From: an uncultured Flavobacteriaceae bacterium | Lineage (GTDB): Bacteria; Bacteroidota; Bacteroidia; Flavobacteriales; Flavobacteriaceae | Direction: 5' to 3' | NCBI GenBank assembly: GCA_947494695.1 | Contig: CANLWB010000009.1 | Coordinates: 1 to 64,000 of the forward strand | Length of the DNA: 64,000 nucleotides | Shown here: positions 18,141-27,136 of the stretch, one piece after another | Layout: every line of letters starts with the position of its first letter | Position numbering within the stretch: the first letter of the stretch is position 1 | Notes under the pieces: model-generated | The model's database searches: none | Told to the model about the DNA's origin: nothing | What the model saw: only the letters and a program-made list of their open reading frames with translations | Position numbers and translations under genes: made by a program

Positions 18141-18148
18141 CAAAAATA
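18141..18148 (-). promoter_or_regulatory. Promoter -7 element for rsmG
   Basis: TATTTTTG on the minus strand, 17 bp before the rsmG ATG, fits TAnnTTTG. A TTG lies 23 bases further upstream. Confidence 0.5.
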
Positions 18149-18205
18149 TACTTTTTCCATCCATATTTTTACAAAAAAACATTATTACTTAAGTTCGTTT
18201 ATATG

Positions 18206-18213
18206 TATCTTTG
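18206..18213 (+). promoter_or_regulatory. Promoter -7 element for the desaturase-aminotransferase pair
   Basis: TATCTTTG fits TAnnTTTG; TTA rather than TTG lies 18 bases upstream. It is 48 bp before the desaturase ATG. Confidence 0.5.
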
Positions 18214-18261
18214 CCAAATATGTAATTATGGGGATTTTATCTCCTTTATTTTTGCTAAATA

Positions 18262-19359
18262 ATGAGTAAACCGACATTAACATTTTCAAGAACCGATTCT
18301 GCTAAGTTTTTTAAAACACTTAATTCTCGCGTAAATGCCTACTTTAAAGACAATAATATAAAACGTACCGGAAACTGGAAATTATATTCAAAAGCGATTA
18401 TAATGTTTACACTACTTATCGCCCCGGTTGTGTTAATCTTTACCATTGAAGACCTTCCTACCTGGGTGCAGATTATTTTTATGATGATTGTTGGTATAGG
18501 TATGGCAGGTGTAGGTATGAATGTTATGCACGACGCTAATCACGGTTCCTTTTCTTCTAAAAAATGGGTTAACAAACTTATGGGAAGCAGCATCTACATT
18601 TTAGCAGGTAATGATTACAACTGGAAAGTACAGCATAATGTCCTTCATCATACATACACGAACATACAGGGGCACGACGAAGATATCGATGCTAGCAATA
18701 TTATTCGTTTCTCAAAACATGCTAAGTGGCTTAAAATTCATAAATACCAAAGATTTTATGCCTTCTTTTTATATGGGTTATTAACGGCGAACTGGGCTAT
18801 TATGACCGATTTTAAACAATCATTTGCGTACCTGAAAAGAAAACTATCTTACGGTAAGTTTCCTAATCCGGCCGTGCAGTGGACCAAACTTATTATTGGT
18901 AAAATTGTATACTACACGATTTGGATTGTTTTACCATTAAGTCTTGGGTTTACCTGGTGGCAAGTTCTAATAGGCTTCTTTATTATGCATTATACCGCTG
19001 GAATTATTCTAAGTGTCATTTTCCAGCTAGCACACGTTATGCCTAATACAGAGATGCCTTTACCAGATGAAAATGGTAACATGAAGAACACCTGGGCGAT
19101 TCACCAATTATTTACAACATCAAACTTTTCACCCAAAAGTTGGTTGGTGGAGTTTTATACTGGTGGGTTAAACCGTCAGGTAGAACACCATTTATTTGCT
19201 CAAATAAGCCATATACACTACAATAGAATTGCCAGGATCGTTAAAGAAACTGCAAAAGAATTTAGCTTACCATACAATGAATACGATACCATTTGGAAAG
19301 CTATTGCAGAACATTACAACCAATTAAAAGCATTAGGAAAAAAACCTTCACTGGCCTAA
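18262..19359 (+). CDS. Membrane fatty acid (acyl-lipid/acyl-CoA) desaturase
   Basis: Di-iron membrane desaturase that introduces a double bond into acyl chains, relevant to membrane fluidity. Three histidine boxes are present: HDANHGS, HNVLHHTYTN and, near the C-terminus, QVEHHLF. The last box has Gln in place of the first His, as in front-end (delta-5/delta-6) desaturases. Hydrophobic pairs lie near 45-90 and 205-255 of 365 residues. No cytochrome b5 domain is fused. Regiospecificity cannot be read from the sequence. The aminotransferase follows 34 bp later. Confidence 0.88.
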   Translation: MSKPTLTFSRTDSAKFFKTLNSRVNAYFKDNNIKRTGNWKLYSKAIIMFTLLIAPVVLIFTIEDLPTWVQIIFMMIVGIGMAGVGMNVMHDANHGSFSSKKWVNKLMGSSIYILAGNDYNWKVQHNVLHHTYTNIQGHDEDIDASNIIRFSKHAKWLKIHKYQRFYAFFLYGLLTANWAIMTDFKQSFAYLKRKLSYGKFPNPAVQWTKLIIGKIVYYTIWIVLPLSLGFTWWQVLIGFFIMHYTAGIILSVIFQLAHVMPNTEMPLPDENGNMKNTWAIHQLFTTSNFSPKSWLVEFYTGGLNRQVEHHLFAQISHIHYNRIARIVKETAKEFSLPYNEYDTIWKAIAEHYNQLKALGKKPSLA

Positions 19360-19393
19360 ACATTTATATTTACTACAACACACATAAAAAAAA

Positions 19394-20578
19394 ATGAACT
19401 TACTGTCTGATAGAATTTTAAACATGTCGACATCTGCTACATTGGCAATGGCGGCGAAAGCAAGAGAGCTTAGAGGAGAAGGAAAAGATATTATAGGCCT
19501 AAGCCTTGGAGAACCGGATTTTAACACTCCGGATTTCATTAAGGATGCGGCTATTCAGGCTATTAATGATAATTATAACTCTTATACTCCAGTTGACGGA
19601 TATGCTGAGTTAAAAGAAGCTATTATTACTAAATTTAAACGTGATAACAATTTAACATATACCTTACCACAAATCGTGGTTTCGACAGGTGCTAAACAAT
19701 GTTTGGCCAATATTGCAAGTGTCATGCTTAATAGCGGCGATGAAGTTATTTTACCATGTCCTTACTGGGTTAGCTATTCTGACATTGTTAAATTAAATGA
19801 AGGTGTTCCGGTAGAGGTAAAAACGTCTATCGATACCGATTTTAAAATGACTGCAGAGCAACTCGAAGCGGCCATTACTCCAAAAACTAAAATGATTTGG
19901 TTTAGTTCTCCCTGTAACCCAAGCGGTTCTGTATACAGTAAGGAGGAATTAAGGGCCTTAGCCGATGTATTAGTGAAGTATCCCAATATTTATGTCGTTT
20001 CTGATGAAATTTATGAGCACATAAACTACGGTAGTGGACACGCCAGTATCGCTGAATTTGAGGATATGTACGATCGTACCATTACTGTAAATGGTGTCTC
20101 TAAAGCCTTCGCAATGACTGGATGGCGTATTGGTTTTATTGGTGCTCCTGAAAAAATAGCACGTGCCTGCAACAAAATGCAGGGACAAATTACAAGTGGT
20201 GCCAACTGTATAGCACAACAAGCCGTGATTACCGCTTTAAATGCATCACCTGATAACGTGAAGTACATGATTGACGAATTTAAGGTACGTCGTGATTTGG
20301 TACTAAATTTATTAAAAGATGTTGAAGGGTTCAAATCGAACACTCCTGAAGGTGCTTTTTATGTATTTCCAGATATTTCTTATTACTTCGGAAAGACATT
20401 ACGCGGAAAAACGATTAAAAACGCTACAGATTTCTCTCTGTATTTATTAGAAGAAGCTTTAGTAGCAACCGTAACAGGTGATGCCTTTGGCAACCCTAAC
20501 TGTATTCGTATTTCCTATGCAGCATCTCAAGAACAAATCATCGAAGCCATCAAAAGAATAAAAGAAGCTGTAAGCTAG
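19394..20578 (+). CDS. Aspartate aminotransferase-type PLP-dependent transaminase
   Basis: Fold-type I, class I aminotransferase of 394 residues. Motifs are LSLGEPDFNTPDFI at the N-terminus, YTPVDGYAELKEAI, STGAKQCLANI (cofactor phosphate region) and WFSSPCNPSGSVYS. VSDEIYEHINYG follows, and the PLP-binding lysine is in SKAFAMTGWRIGF. This matches the AspC/AatA branch of bacterial aspartate or aspartate/prephenate aminotransferases; the amino donor cannot be decided by eye. It is probably cotranscribed with the desaturase but metabolically unrelated to it. Confidence 0.9.
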   Translation: MNLLSDRILNMSTSATLAMAAKARELRGEGKDIIGLSLGEPDFNTPDFIKDAAIQAINDNYNSYTPVDGYAELKEAIITKFKRDNNLTYTLPQIVVSTGAKQCLANIASVMLNSGDEVILPCPYWVSYSDIVKLNEGVPVEVKTSIDTDFKMTAEQLEAAITPKTKMIWFSSPCNPSGSVYSKEELRALADVLVKYPNIYVVSDEIYEHINYGSGHASIAEFEDMYDRTITVNGVSKAFAMTGWRIGFIGAPEKIARACNKMQGQITSGANCIAQQAVITALNASPDNVKYMIDEFKVRRDLVLNLLKDVEGFKSNTPEGAFYVFPDISYYFGKTLRGKTIKNATDFSLYLLEEALVATVTGDAFGNPNCIRISYAASQEQIIEAIKRIKEAVS

Positions 20579-20600
20579 TTAAACAGCAAACTTATAAAGT

Positions 20601-20740
20601 AAAGAGGGCGTCTAAAAAGATGTCATTCAGAACAAAGTGAAGAATCTATTAGAAATTAAACTCTTATTTATTAAGGTTTTAAGATTTTTCTACTGTGCTC
20701 AAAATGACAATTCCAGAACTTTTTAGACGTTCTCTTTTTT
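20601..20740. repeat. Palindromic repeat nested inside a terminator-like hairpin
   Basis: Outer arms 20601-20619 and 20719-20737 match at 17 of 19 bases and end in a T run, as in a terminator. Between them are inner arms 20620-20647 and 20682-20709, a diverged inverted repeat with the TGTCATT...AATGACA ends seen in dispersed flavobacterial palindromes. It separates the convergent aminotransferase and small membrane protein genes and could terminate both. Confidence 0.75.
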
Positions 20741-20742
20741 GT

Positions 20743-21015
20743 TCACAACATTTGAAATAGATAAAAAATACCTGAAACAAAAATTAAAAATATGACTGCA
20801 AATAAGATGATTTGCACGACCCGGGCCTTTTTGTTTTCCTTGCGAAGTCTTTCTTTAATTTCTTTTAGCTGCCCTGGGGTAGCCTTAGGAAAAGCTCCCA
20901 ATTCAATATTGGCATAGCTCCCTTCCAGAGCCCTTTTTTCTTTCCGTTTTGATACAAGGTTTCTATTATTTTTCAAGACATTGTTTGCGGCCATCATAGC
21001 GCCTTCTCCTCCCAT
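20743..21015 (-). CDS. Small hypothetical membrane protein
   Basis: A 90-residue protein: a basic N-terminal part (ANNVLKNNRNLVSKRKEKR), a FPKATPGQLKEIKERLRKENKKA helix, and one C-terminal membrane segment (VVQIILFAVIFLIFVSGIFYLF). Small proteins with this layout are common hypotheticals in flavobacteria. Internal ATGs at residues 7 and 8 are alternative starts. No function can be assigned. It ends at the nested terminator hairpin. Confidence 0.7.
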   Translation of the reverse strand: MGGEGAMMAANNVLKNNRNLVSKRKEKRALEGSYANIELGAFPKATPGQLKEIKERLRKENKKARVVQIILFAVIFLIFVSGIFYLFQML

Positions 21016-21266
21016 ATTATAAAGTAATTTAGAGTTATACAGTATTGATTAGATTTCAATACACTTTAAATTTTGTAATAAACTGCCTGTTCAATAACAT
21101 GAGGCTATTGAATGCAATTCCAAAAGATATAAAAGATTAATTTTTGAGGTTAACTCATGCAGAACGCAGTCGAAGTACTCAAAAGATCATCAGTTAACAA
21201 TCCAAAAAGCTGCTTTATAATATGAGTATGGGTTTTTATCAAAATGTTACAATTTTGATAAATATA

Positions 21267-21527
21267 TTAGGAAAATACAGCAACAATAATAGCCGTAAAA
21301 AGAGATACTTTTAAAAGAACTTCGGCACCTGAAGTAAATCGGTAACGTCTCATTTTTAAACGGTGCTTAACACCAAAAAGGGACTTAGAAGCCATGTGTT
21401 TTAAGTTTTTTGCTACAATAGTTTTGTATGTGGAGCATAGCAAACCTCCAGGCTGGTTGGACGTATTGAATACTCCAGGTTCAGGTAAAGGCTCTAAATC
21501 TTGATCTGTTAATAATGGTAATTCCAT
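21267..21527 (-). CDS. Hypothetical small protein
   Basis: Not recognised. The 86-residue frame has an acidic proline-rich start (LTDQDLEPLPEPGVF), a basic middle (KSLFGVKHRLKMRRYRF) and a hydrophobic C-terminal segment (VLLKVSLFTAIIVAVF) that may cross the membrane. Nothing overlaps it on either strand and codon use looks ordinary, but there is no clear promoter. It could be spurious. Confidence 0.45.
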   Translation of the reverse strand: MELPLLTDQDLEPLPEPGVFNTSNQPGGLLCSTYKTIVAKNLKHMASKSLFGVKHRLKMRRYRFTSGAEVLLKVSLFTAIIVAVFS

Positions 21528-21889
21528 GATACTATATTTTAATTGGTTTATATAATTACGACGACCTATCTATAAAATTGTTACACTCATCATTAAAATT
21601 AACCAAACAAACACCTCAGGAAAATACCCCATTTCAGAAATAATTCGAGAGAACATTTTACGTTATACAAAAAGCCACCGATGTCTCGATGGCTTTTATA
21701 ACAACCTTTTTGTTTAAATAATGGAAATCAATATAATAGCCCTTAAACCATTAAAGAAACAAAATACAAATGAATAGTTTTTATTTATTAACTTATTGTG
21801 GTTTTTCCACAATTTTTGATTATATTAAATCAGACTACAAAAAACAATCTATATTTTTAAGGTACAACTAAAAATAAATAGCCAAAAGA
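21528..21889. other. Intergenic gap with two orphan hairpins
   Basis: This gap lies between two divergently transcribed genes, so no terminator is expected. Hairpin 1: arms 21670-21681 and 21686-21697 (AAAAGCCA/TGGCTTTT with one mismatch), flanked by A and T runs. Hairpin 2: ATTGTGG at 21795-21801 and CCACAAT at 21807-21813, followed by TTTT on the plus strand. No open frame is seen between them. Confidence 0.6.
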
Positions 21890-22546
21890 ATGAACAGAAT
21901 AGGCATTAACCTACTTATTATAGAAGACTCTACTATTATAGCCAATGCTTATAAACATATTCTTGGCGAGATCGTTGATATGACCTTCAATGTCACCTTT
22001 GCTAAAAACTGCGACGAGGCTATTCATAAAATACAACGAATTAAAACTCAGGTTGTTATATTAGATCTTCAACTTCCCACTTCTAAAAACGAACGATTTA
22101 TTTGTGGAGAGGATCTTGGTGTTTTAATACGAAAAGAATCACCGGACACAAAAATACTCGTGTTGACGTCGGTCGCAGACCAAACTAGAATTCAAAATAT
22201 CATTAATGAAATACGTCCAGAAGGTTTTATGATTAAAGCCGATATCGATGGTATTGATCTTAAAAATGCTATAATAAGTGCTATAAAAGGGAAGATATAT
22301 TACAGCAAAACTATTGAAGGGTTTACGCGCAAAACATTTGCCAACAAAATAACGATAGACGATTTTGACAGGCAAATTTTGTATCATTTATCTATGGGCG
22401 AAAAAACAAAAGACTTGTCAAATTTTATTCCCTTATCAACACGTGCTATTGAGGTAAGAAAGACCAAGTTAAAAAACCTGTTGGATCCCAAAAACAACAA
22501 AAACTTTAATTTGGTTAAAGAAGCTAAAAAATTAGGCTTTATATAA
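21890..22546 (+). CDS. Orphan response regulator, receiver plus LuxR-type HTH
   Basis: Two-component response regulator of 218 residues. The receiver domain (about 5-135) has the acidic pair Glu12/Asp13, phospho-acceptor Asp59 in VVILDLQLP, the LVLTS threonine and the MIKAD lysine. The C-terminal part (about 155-200, FDRQILYHLSMGEKTKDLS then STRAIEVRKTKLKNLL) is a diverged LuxR/FixJ helix-turn-helix. No histidine kinase is adjacent. The stop codon directly abuts the convergent trkH stop. Targets are unknown. Confidence 0.85.
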   Translation: MNRIGINLLIIEDSTIIANAYKHILGEIVDMTFNVTFAKNCDEAIHKIQRIKTQVVILDLQLPTSKNERFICGEDLGVLIRKESPDTKILVLTSVADQTRIQNIINEIRPEGFMIKADIDGIDLKNAIISAIKGKIYYSKTIEGFTRKTFANKITIDDFDRQILYHLSMGEKTKDLSNFIPLSTRAIEVRKTKLKNLLDPKNNKNFNLVKEAKKLGFI

Positions 22547-24040
22547 CTACCTGTTACGCCAGAAAAAAGGAGTGAATAAGATAAGTACAGTAAAGAGTTC
22601 TAAACGCCCTATAAGCATTAAAAAAGAGGCCCACCACTGTGCTAACGGAGGAAGAGCAGCATAGTTATTTACTGGTCCGAAGTCTCCTAACGCCGGTCCT
22701 ACATTGCCCAGACTAGAGGCCGCCAGACCTATAGCCGATTTAAAATCTATTTCAAACATTGAAAACACCAGAGCTCCAATAATAAAGGACAGCATATAAA
22801 GGATAAAAAATCCTAAAATATTAAATACGATATCTCCCGAAATTGCTCTTTTATTATACCGTACTGGCAAAATAGCATTAGGATGTAATGTACGTTTAAA
22901 CTCCAAAAACCCATTTTTTATCAATATGAGATGACGAACAACCTTAACACCACCGGAGGTACTTCCTGCCGATCCGCCCAGGAACATAATACCAAAAAAG
23001 AACACCACTAAAAAAGGGGTCCACATGGTATAATCTGCCGTTACGAAACCGGTTGTTGTGATAATCGCCAGCACTTGAAACAAGGCATGCCTAAAGGCAC
23101 TTTCTGCTTCCCCCCAAATCATAGGGTGCGCAATAGAAGATGCTGTTATATCGGCTCTAAAATAGATAATCGCTGCCACAATTATTGTAAAGATGGCAAT
23201 GAACTTAAAGTATAATTTAAACTCTTCGTCTTGAATAGCTTTTTGTACCTTTCCTTTAAAAGCAAAATAGCTCAACACGAAGTTGGTCCCCGCCAAAAAC
23301 ATAAATAATATGATGATATACTGTATAATGGGGTCTCCGTTCCAATGTGCAACACTCGCATTTTTAGTAGAAAAACCACCAGTAGACAATGTACATAGCG
23401 AATGGTTTATGGCATCAAAAAAGGACATTCCTGAAACACTTAACAACAAGGTTTCAGCGGCCGTATAACCAAAATAAATAAGCCATAAACGCTTAGCTGT
23501 ATCGGTAATTCTTGGATGTAGTTTATCGGCACTCGGTCCAGGAGCCTCAGCAGCAAAAAGCTGCATTCCTCCAATACCTAATAACGGTAATATCGCTATA
23601 GCCAAAACGATAATTCCCATACCTCCAATCCAGTGTGTTAAACTTCGCCAAAATAGCACTCCTTTAGGTACGGATTCAATATCATTTAATATCGTTGCTC
23701 CAGTTGTTGTATAACCAGACATGGTCTCAAAAAAGGCATTTGTAAAGCTTGGGATACTTTCTGTTAAGACATAAGGTAAAGCCCCCGATAGCGCCATAAT
23801 GATCCATCCAAAAGATACCACAATATACCCCTCTCGCTTATTCATTTCCTTTTTATGCTTCCTGGTAAATACCATTGCCAAAAGCCCCGCTATGAGCGTC
23901 AAAATACCTGAAATGAATAACTGAAATGTCACACCATCTTCATACATTAAACTCACCAACGTTGATAGTAGCATAAATCCGCCGTTAAACAGCAACAACA
24001 GCCCTAAAAAGTGAAAAATTATTTTGTAATTTAATTTCAT
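22547..24040 (-). CDS. trkH: Trk-type potassium uptake protein TrkH
   Basis: Membrane K+ translocating subunit of 497 residues with the fourfold pore-loop repeat. Filter-like segments are visible as GYTTTGATI, LSTGGFSTKN, TTTGFVTAD and SSLGNVGPALGD. The trkA gene for its regulatory subunit lies immediately upstream in transcription with a 14-bp gap, so the two form an operon. Whether K+ uptake is coupled to Na+ or H+ cannot be told; the organism does build a Na+ gradient through Na+-NQR. Confidence 0.93.
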   Translation of the reverse strand: MKLNYKIIFHFLGLLLLFNGGFMLLSTLVSLMYEDGVTFQLFISGILTLIAGLLAMVFTRKHKKEMNKREGYIVVSFGWIIMALSGALPYVLTESIPSFTNAFFETMSGYTTTGATILNDIESVPKGVLFWRSLTHWIGGMGIIVLAIAILPLLGIGGMQLFAAEAPGPSADKLHPRITDTAKRLWLIYFGYTAAETLLLSVSGMSFFDAINHSLCTLSTGGFSTKNASVAHWNGDPIIQYIIILFMFLAGTNFVLSYFAFKGKVQKAIQDEEFKLYFKFIAIFTIIVAAIIYFRADITASSIAHPMIWGEAESAFRHALFQVLAIITTTGFVTADYTMWTPFLVVFFFGIMFLGGSAGSTSGGVKVVRHLILIKNGFLEFKRTLHPNAILPVRYNKRAISGDIVFNILGFFILYMLSFIIGALVFSMFEIDFKSAIGLAASSLGNVGPALGDFGPVNNYAALPPLAQWWASFLMLIGRLELFTVLILFTPFFWRNR

Positions 24041-24054
24041 CCTAGCGTGTTATG

Positions 24055-25404
24055 TTAACGAAACATTTTTTCGACACCTTTTATAGACTTAAGAAGGCTG
24101 CAAACAACAACACGATCGCCTGCTTTAATTTTAAAATCTCCCAGGGCAATAACACCCAAACCATTTCTAATAACACCACCTATAATGGCCGATCTAGGAA
24201 AATCAATATCCTTTATGTGCTTATTACAAATCGCAGAGGTCGACTTCACTTCAAACTCCAACAACTCAGCATTCATATTACTAAGTTTCGTCATAGCCAC
24301 GACTTCTCCTTTTCTTATGTATCTAAAAATATTGTTTGCGGCAAGTAGCTTTTTATTAATTAGGGTTTCTATACCAACAGAATGTGATAATTCGAAATAA
24401 TCCATATTCTCAACCAATGCCACCGTTTTTTTTACACCTTTAGATTTGGCTACCAAACAAGACATGATGTTGGTTTCAGAATTACCAGCTACGGCAATAA
24501 AAGCATCCATTTCGCTAATATTTTCTTCATCCAACAAGTCTACGTTACGTCCATCACTGTGAATCACCAGAACATTTGGTAAATCATCGGCAATTTCAAA
24601 GGCGCGCTCTTTATCCTGCTCAAAAAGTTTTACATTAAACCCTTTATCACTTAAATCTCTAGCCGCTTTATAACCAATCTGACTCCCACCCAAAATCATC
24701 ACATTCTTTATCTCACGGTTAGATTTTCCTGTAAGTCGACATAGCTCTTCTCCTCCTCCTTCAGACGTTACAAATACGACATTATCCCCTCTTTTAAATT
24801 CGGTATTGCCTCTTGGAATAATTGTATATTGGGTTCCAAAGCGTTGTATGGCAATAGGAATAAAATGTATTTCAGAGAAAATTTTGGCGGCTTCTTTCAC
24901 CGTCTTACCAACAAAAGATGCCGATCTGGAAAGTGTTAAACCAACCATAGTAAGGGCACCTCCTTCAAACTCGTAAGTTTCATTAAAGGATGACTGTTTT
25001 AGAGATAATTTAATCTCGGCTGCCGCCAATGCCTCAGGAGAAATTAACTCATCAATACCAAACTTGGTAAATCCTATTTCATCCTTGTAATTAATAAATT
25101 CGGTATTCGAAATTCTCGCAATAGTTCGTTTAGCCCCTAGCTGCTTTGCCAATACGCACACTGTTATATTTGTGGTTTCAATAGCTGTTACAGCAATAAA
25201 TAAATCACAATTATTTATCCGGGCTTCTTTTAAAATGGCTATGGAGGTGGCATCTCCTTTAATAACTTTAATGTCTAAATGAGCATCGGCATATGCTAAG
25301 CCCTCTTTATCTATATCTATTAAGGTTATTTCCTGAGATTCGTAAGACAATAACTTGGCTAAATGAAATCCAACTTCACCAGCACCAGCAATGATTATTT
25401 TCAT
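24055..25404 (-). CDS. trkA: Trk system potassium uptake regulatory protein TrkA
   Basis: Cytoplasmic nucleotide-binding regulator that gates TrkH. At 449 residues it has the double architecture: two TrkA-N (RCK) Rossmann domains beginning MKIIIAGAGEVGFHLAKLL and, near residue 230, VMILGGSQIGYKAARDL, each followed by a TrkA-C domain. It is first in the operon, with a promoter element 26 bp upstream. Confidence 0.94.
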   Translation of the reverse strand: MKIIIAGAGEVGFHLAKLLSYESQEITLIDIDKEGLAYADAHLDIKVIKGDATSIAILKEARINNCDLFIAVTAIETTNITVCVLAKQLGAKRTIARISNTEFINYKDEIGFTKFGIDELISPEALAAAEIKLSLKQSSFNETYEFEGGALTMVGLTLSRSASFVGKTVKEAAKIFSEIHFIPIAIQRFGTQYTIIPRGNTEFKRGDNVVFVTSEGGGEELCRLTGKSNREIKNVMILGGSQIGYKAARDLSDKGFNVKLFEQDKERAFEIADDLPNVLVIHSDGRNVDLLDEENISEMDAFIAVAGNSETNIMSCLVAKSKGVKKTVALVENMDYFELSHSVGIETLINKKLLAANNIFRYIRKGEVVAMTKLSNMNAELLEFEVKSTSAICNKHIKDIDFPRSAIIGGVIRNGLGVIALGDFKIKAGDRVVVCSLLKSIKGVEKMFR

Positions 25405-25429
25405 TATTCGATTATCATAAAAAGTAGAA

Positions 25430-25437
25430 CAAATATA
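25430..25437 (-). promoter_or_regulatory. Promoter -7 element for trkA-trkH
   Basis: TATATTTG on the minus strand fits TAnnTTTG, 25 bp before the trkA ATG. No -33 TTG is seen. Confidence 0.5.
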
Positions 25438-25610
25438 CTATAAAATACATATGGTCACATGGGATAAACATAAATATAATATTAAAGCCTCATTTAGTTA
25501 GTGTGTTAGAAGGGGGCTTTTTAAAGTCAAATTCATCCATTTCCAAACATGATATCCCTTATAATTTATTTTGCCTTGAATTAAATATATTAAAGTAGAA
25601 ATAAATTATG

Positions 25611-25618
25611 TAGGTTTG
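25611..25618 (+). promoter_or_regulatory. Promoter -7 element for menG-porT
   Basis: TAGGTTTG fits TAnnTTTG. Its last three bases are the TTG at 25616 that would be the most upstream start, so translation must begin further down. Confidence 0.5.
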
Positions 25619-25633
25619 CAAAAATTTATAGCA

Positions 25634-26359
25634 TTGTCAAAAATTAAACCCTACAAGAACAGTGATTTAGGCAAAAAGGAGCAGGTCACAAAAATGTTTG
25701 ATACTATTTCTGGAGACTATGATGGTTTAAATCGTGTTATTTCTTTTGGAATAGACATTAAATGGCGAAAAAAAGTAGTAAAGATTATTAAGGACGGAGC
25801 TCCTGAAACCATTCTCGATATCGCCACAGGAACGGGGGATTTAGCTATTAATTTGGCAGAAACTAATGCTTCCAAAATTGTCGGCCTGGACATTAGTAGT
25901 GGTATGTTGGAAATTGGCAAGGAAAAGATTAAAAAGAAATCTTTAGAGTCCAGAATAGACATGATTTTAGGGGATAGTGAACAGATGCCCTTTGAAGATA
26001 ATTCTTTTGATGCCGTCACTGTTGCTTTTGGAGTAAGAAATTTTGAAACTTTAGAAAACGGATTAAAAGAGATTTTCAGGGTATTAAAACCTCATGGGAC
26101 TTTTGTTATTCTGGAAACTTCAGTCCCTACCAAAACCCCATATAAACAAGGCTATACGCTGTACACCAAGTATATTTTACCACTTATAGGAAAGCTGTTT
26201 TCCAAGGATCGAAGTGCCTATAAATATTTATGTGAATCTGCATCTATTTTTCCTCACGGCGAAGCTTTAAACAATATTTTACGTAAAATTGGGTTTATTA
26301 ATGTTGAAGATTTTCCACAAACCTTTGGCGTGGCAACAATTTATAAATCATCTAAGTAA
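25634..26359 (+). CDS. menG: Demethylmenaquinone methyltransferase (MenG/UbiE)
   Basis: SAM-dependent C-methyltransferase for the last step of menaquinone synthesis, which supplies the quinone that Na+-NQR reduces. The SAM motif [16 protein letters not shown] and the later [16 protein letters not shown] and [10 protein letters not shown] blocks are typical. Start: a TTG at 25616 lies inside the promoter element, so the TTG at 25634 ([17 protein letters not shown] next) is preferred, giving about 241 residues; no in-frame ATG exists before conserved sequence. porT follows 4 bp later. Confidence 0.92.
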   Translation: MSKIKPYKNSDLGKKEQVTKMFDTISGDYDGLNRVISFGIDIKWRKKVVKIIKDGAPETILDIATGTGDLAINLAETNASKIVGLDISSGMLEIGKEKIKKKSLESRIDMILGDSEQMPFEDNSFDAVTVAFGVRNFETLENGLKEIFRVLKPHGTFVILETSVPTKTPYKQGYTLYTKYILPLIGKLFSKDRSAYKYLCESASIFPHGEALNNILRKIGFINVEDFPQTFGVATIYKSSK

Positions 26360-26363
26360 TAAC

Positions 26364-27104
26364 ATGAAGCGATTTTTTGCAGTAATATTATTTCTACTCA
26401 CAATACAAGCGTCTAACGCGCAACTTTTCAGTAAGGAAAAAGTCACCTATGACGCCAATCAAGGAAGAGGATCAACCGATAATAGGTTATTACGATGGGG
26501 GTATTTCTTAGGATTTAACAGTTACGATTATAATTTTGATTATGATTTTGGTAACCAAGCAGACCTTCGTGATATTTATGTAAAAAAGAGCCCCGGTTTT
26601 AATGTTGGTTTAATTGGTAATTTACGTGTTAACAGTTTTATCGATTTACGTTTTGAACCTGGTTTATTAATTACAACCAGAGAATTATATTATAGTCAGA
26701 CCTATTTTACAGGTACCGCTTTTAGAACTTCAGATTTAACCAGAGAAGTTAAGTCGACGTACATACACTTCCCATTGTTGGTAAAAATATCTACAAAACG
26801 TGTCAATAATTTTAAACCTTTCATCCTTGGTGGTTTCTCCACTGCAATAAACTTATCGAGTAACGAGAATAATCCAGAGGACAACAGTAGCGGACAGTTT
26901 AGGGTAAAGAAAAATGGCTTGTATTACGAGTTGGGGTTTGGTGTAGACTTATATCTGTATAATTTTAAATTCACACCTTCTATTCGTGGACTTTTTAGCT
27001 TGAAAGACGAACTTGTAAGAGACAATGATCCAAATAGTCCATGGACCAGCAATATTGCCGGTATGAAGACCAGAGGGGTGTTTGTTAATTTCACCTTTCA
27101 GTAA
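26364..27104 (+). CDS. porT: Type IX secretion outer membrane protein PorT
   Basis: Signal peptide (MKRFFAVILFLLTIQASNAQ) followed by a roughly 225-residue outer-membrane beta-barrel of the PorT/SprT type, required for T9SS secretion and gliding in relatives. LRWGYFLGFNSYDYNF, GFNVGLIGNLRVN, LRFEPGLLITTREL and the terminal aromatic VFVNFTFQ suit the family. The ATG at 26364 is chosen over an upstream in-frame codon inside menG because it opens the signal peptide. Position directly behind menG is a conserved order in flavobacteria and supports the name. Confidence 0.85.
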   Translation: MKRFFAVILFLLTIQASNAQLFSKEKVTYDANQGRGSTDNRLLRWGYFLGFNSYDYNFDYDFGNQADLRDIYVKKSPGFNVGLIGNLRVNSFIDLRFEPGLLITTRELYYSQTYFTGTAFRTSDLTREVKSTYIHFPLLVKISTKRVNNFKPFILGGFSTAINLSSNENNPEDNSSGQFRVKKNGLYYELGFGVDLYLYNFKFTPSIRGLFSLKDELVRDNDPNSPWTSNIAGMKTRGVFVNFTFQ

Positions 27105-27136
27105 TCTAAAGCTAACTTCTTAACCATAAGTACTTT

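Noticed and set aside
25616-25633. Upstream TTG as menG start
   Set aside because: It lies inside the TAnnTTTG promoter element, so it would not be in the transcript.
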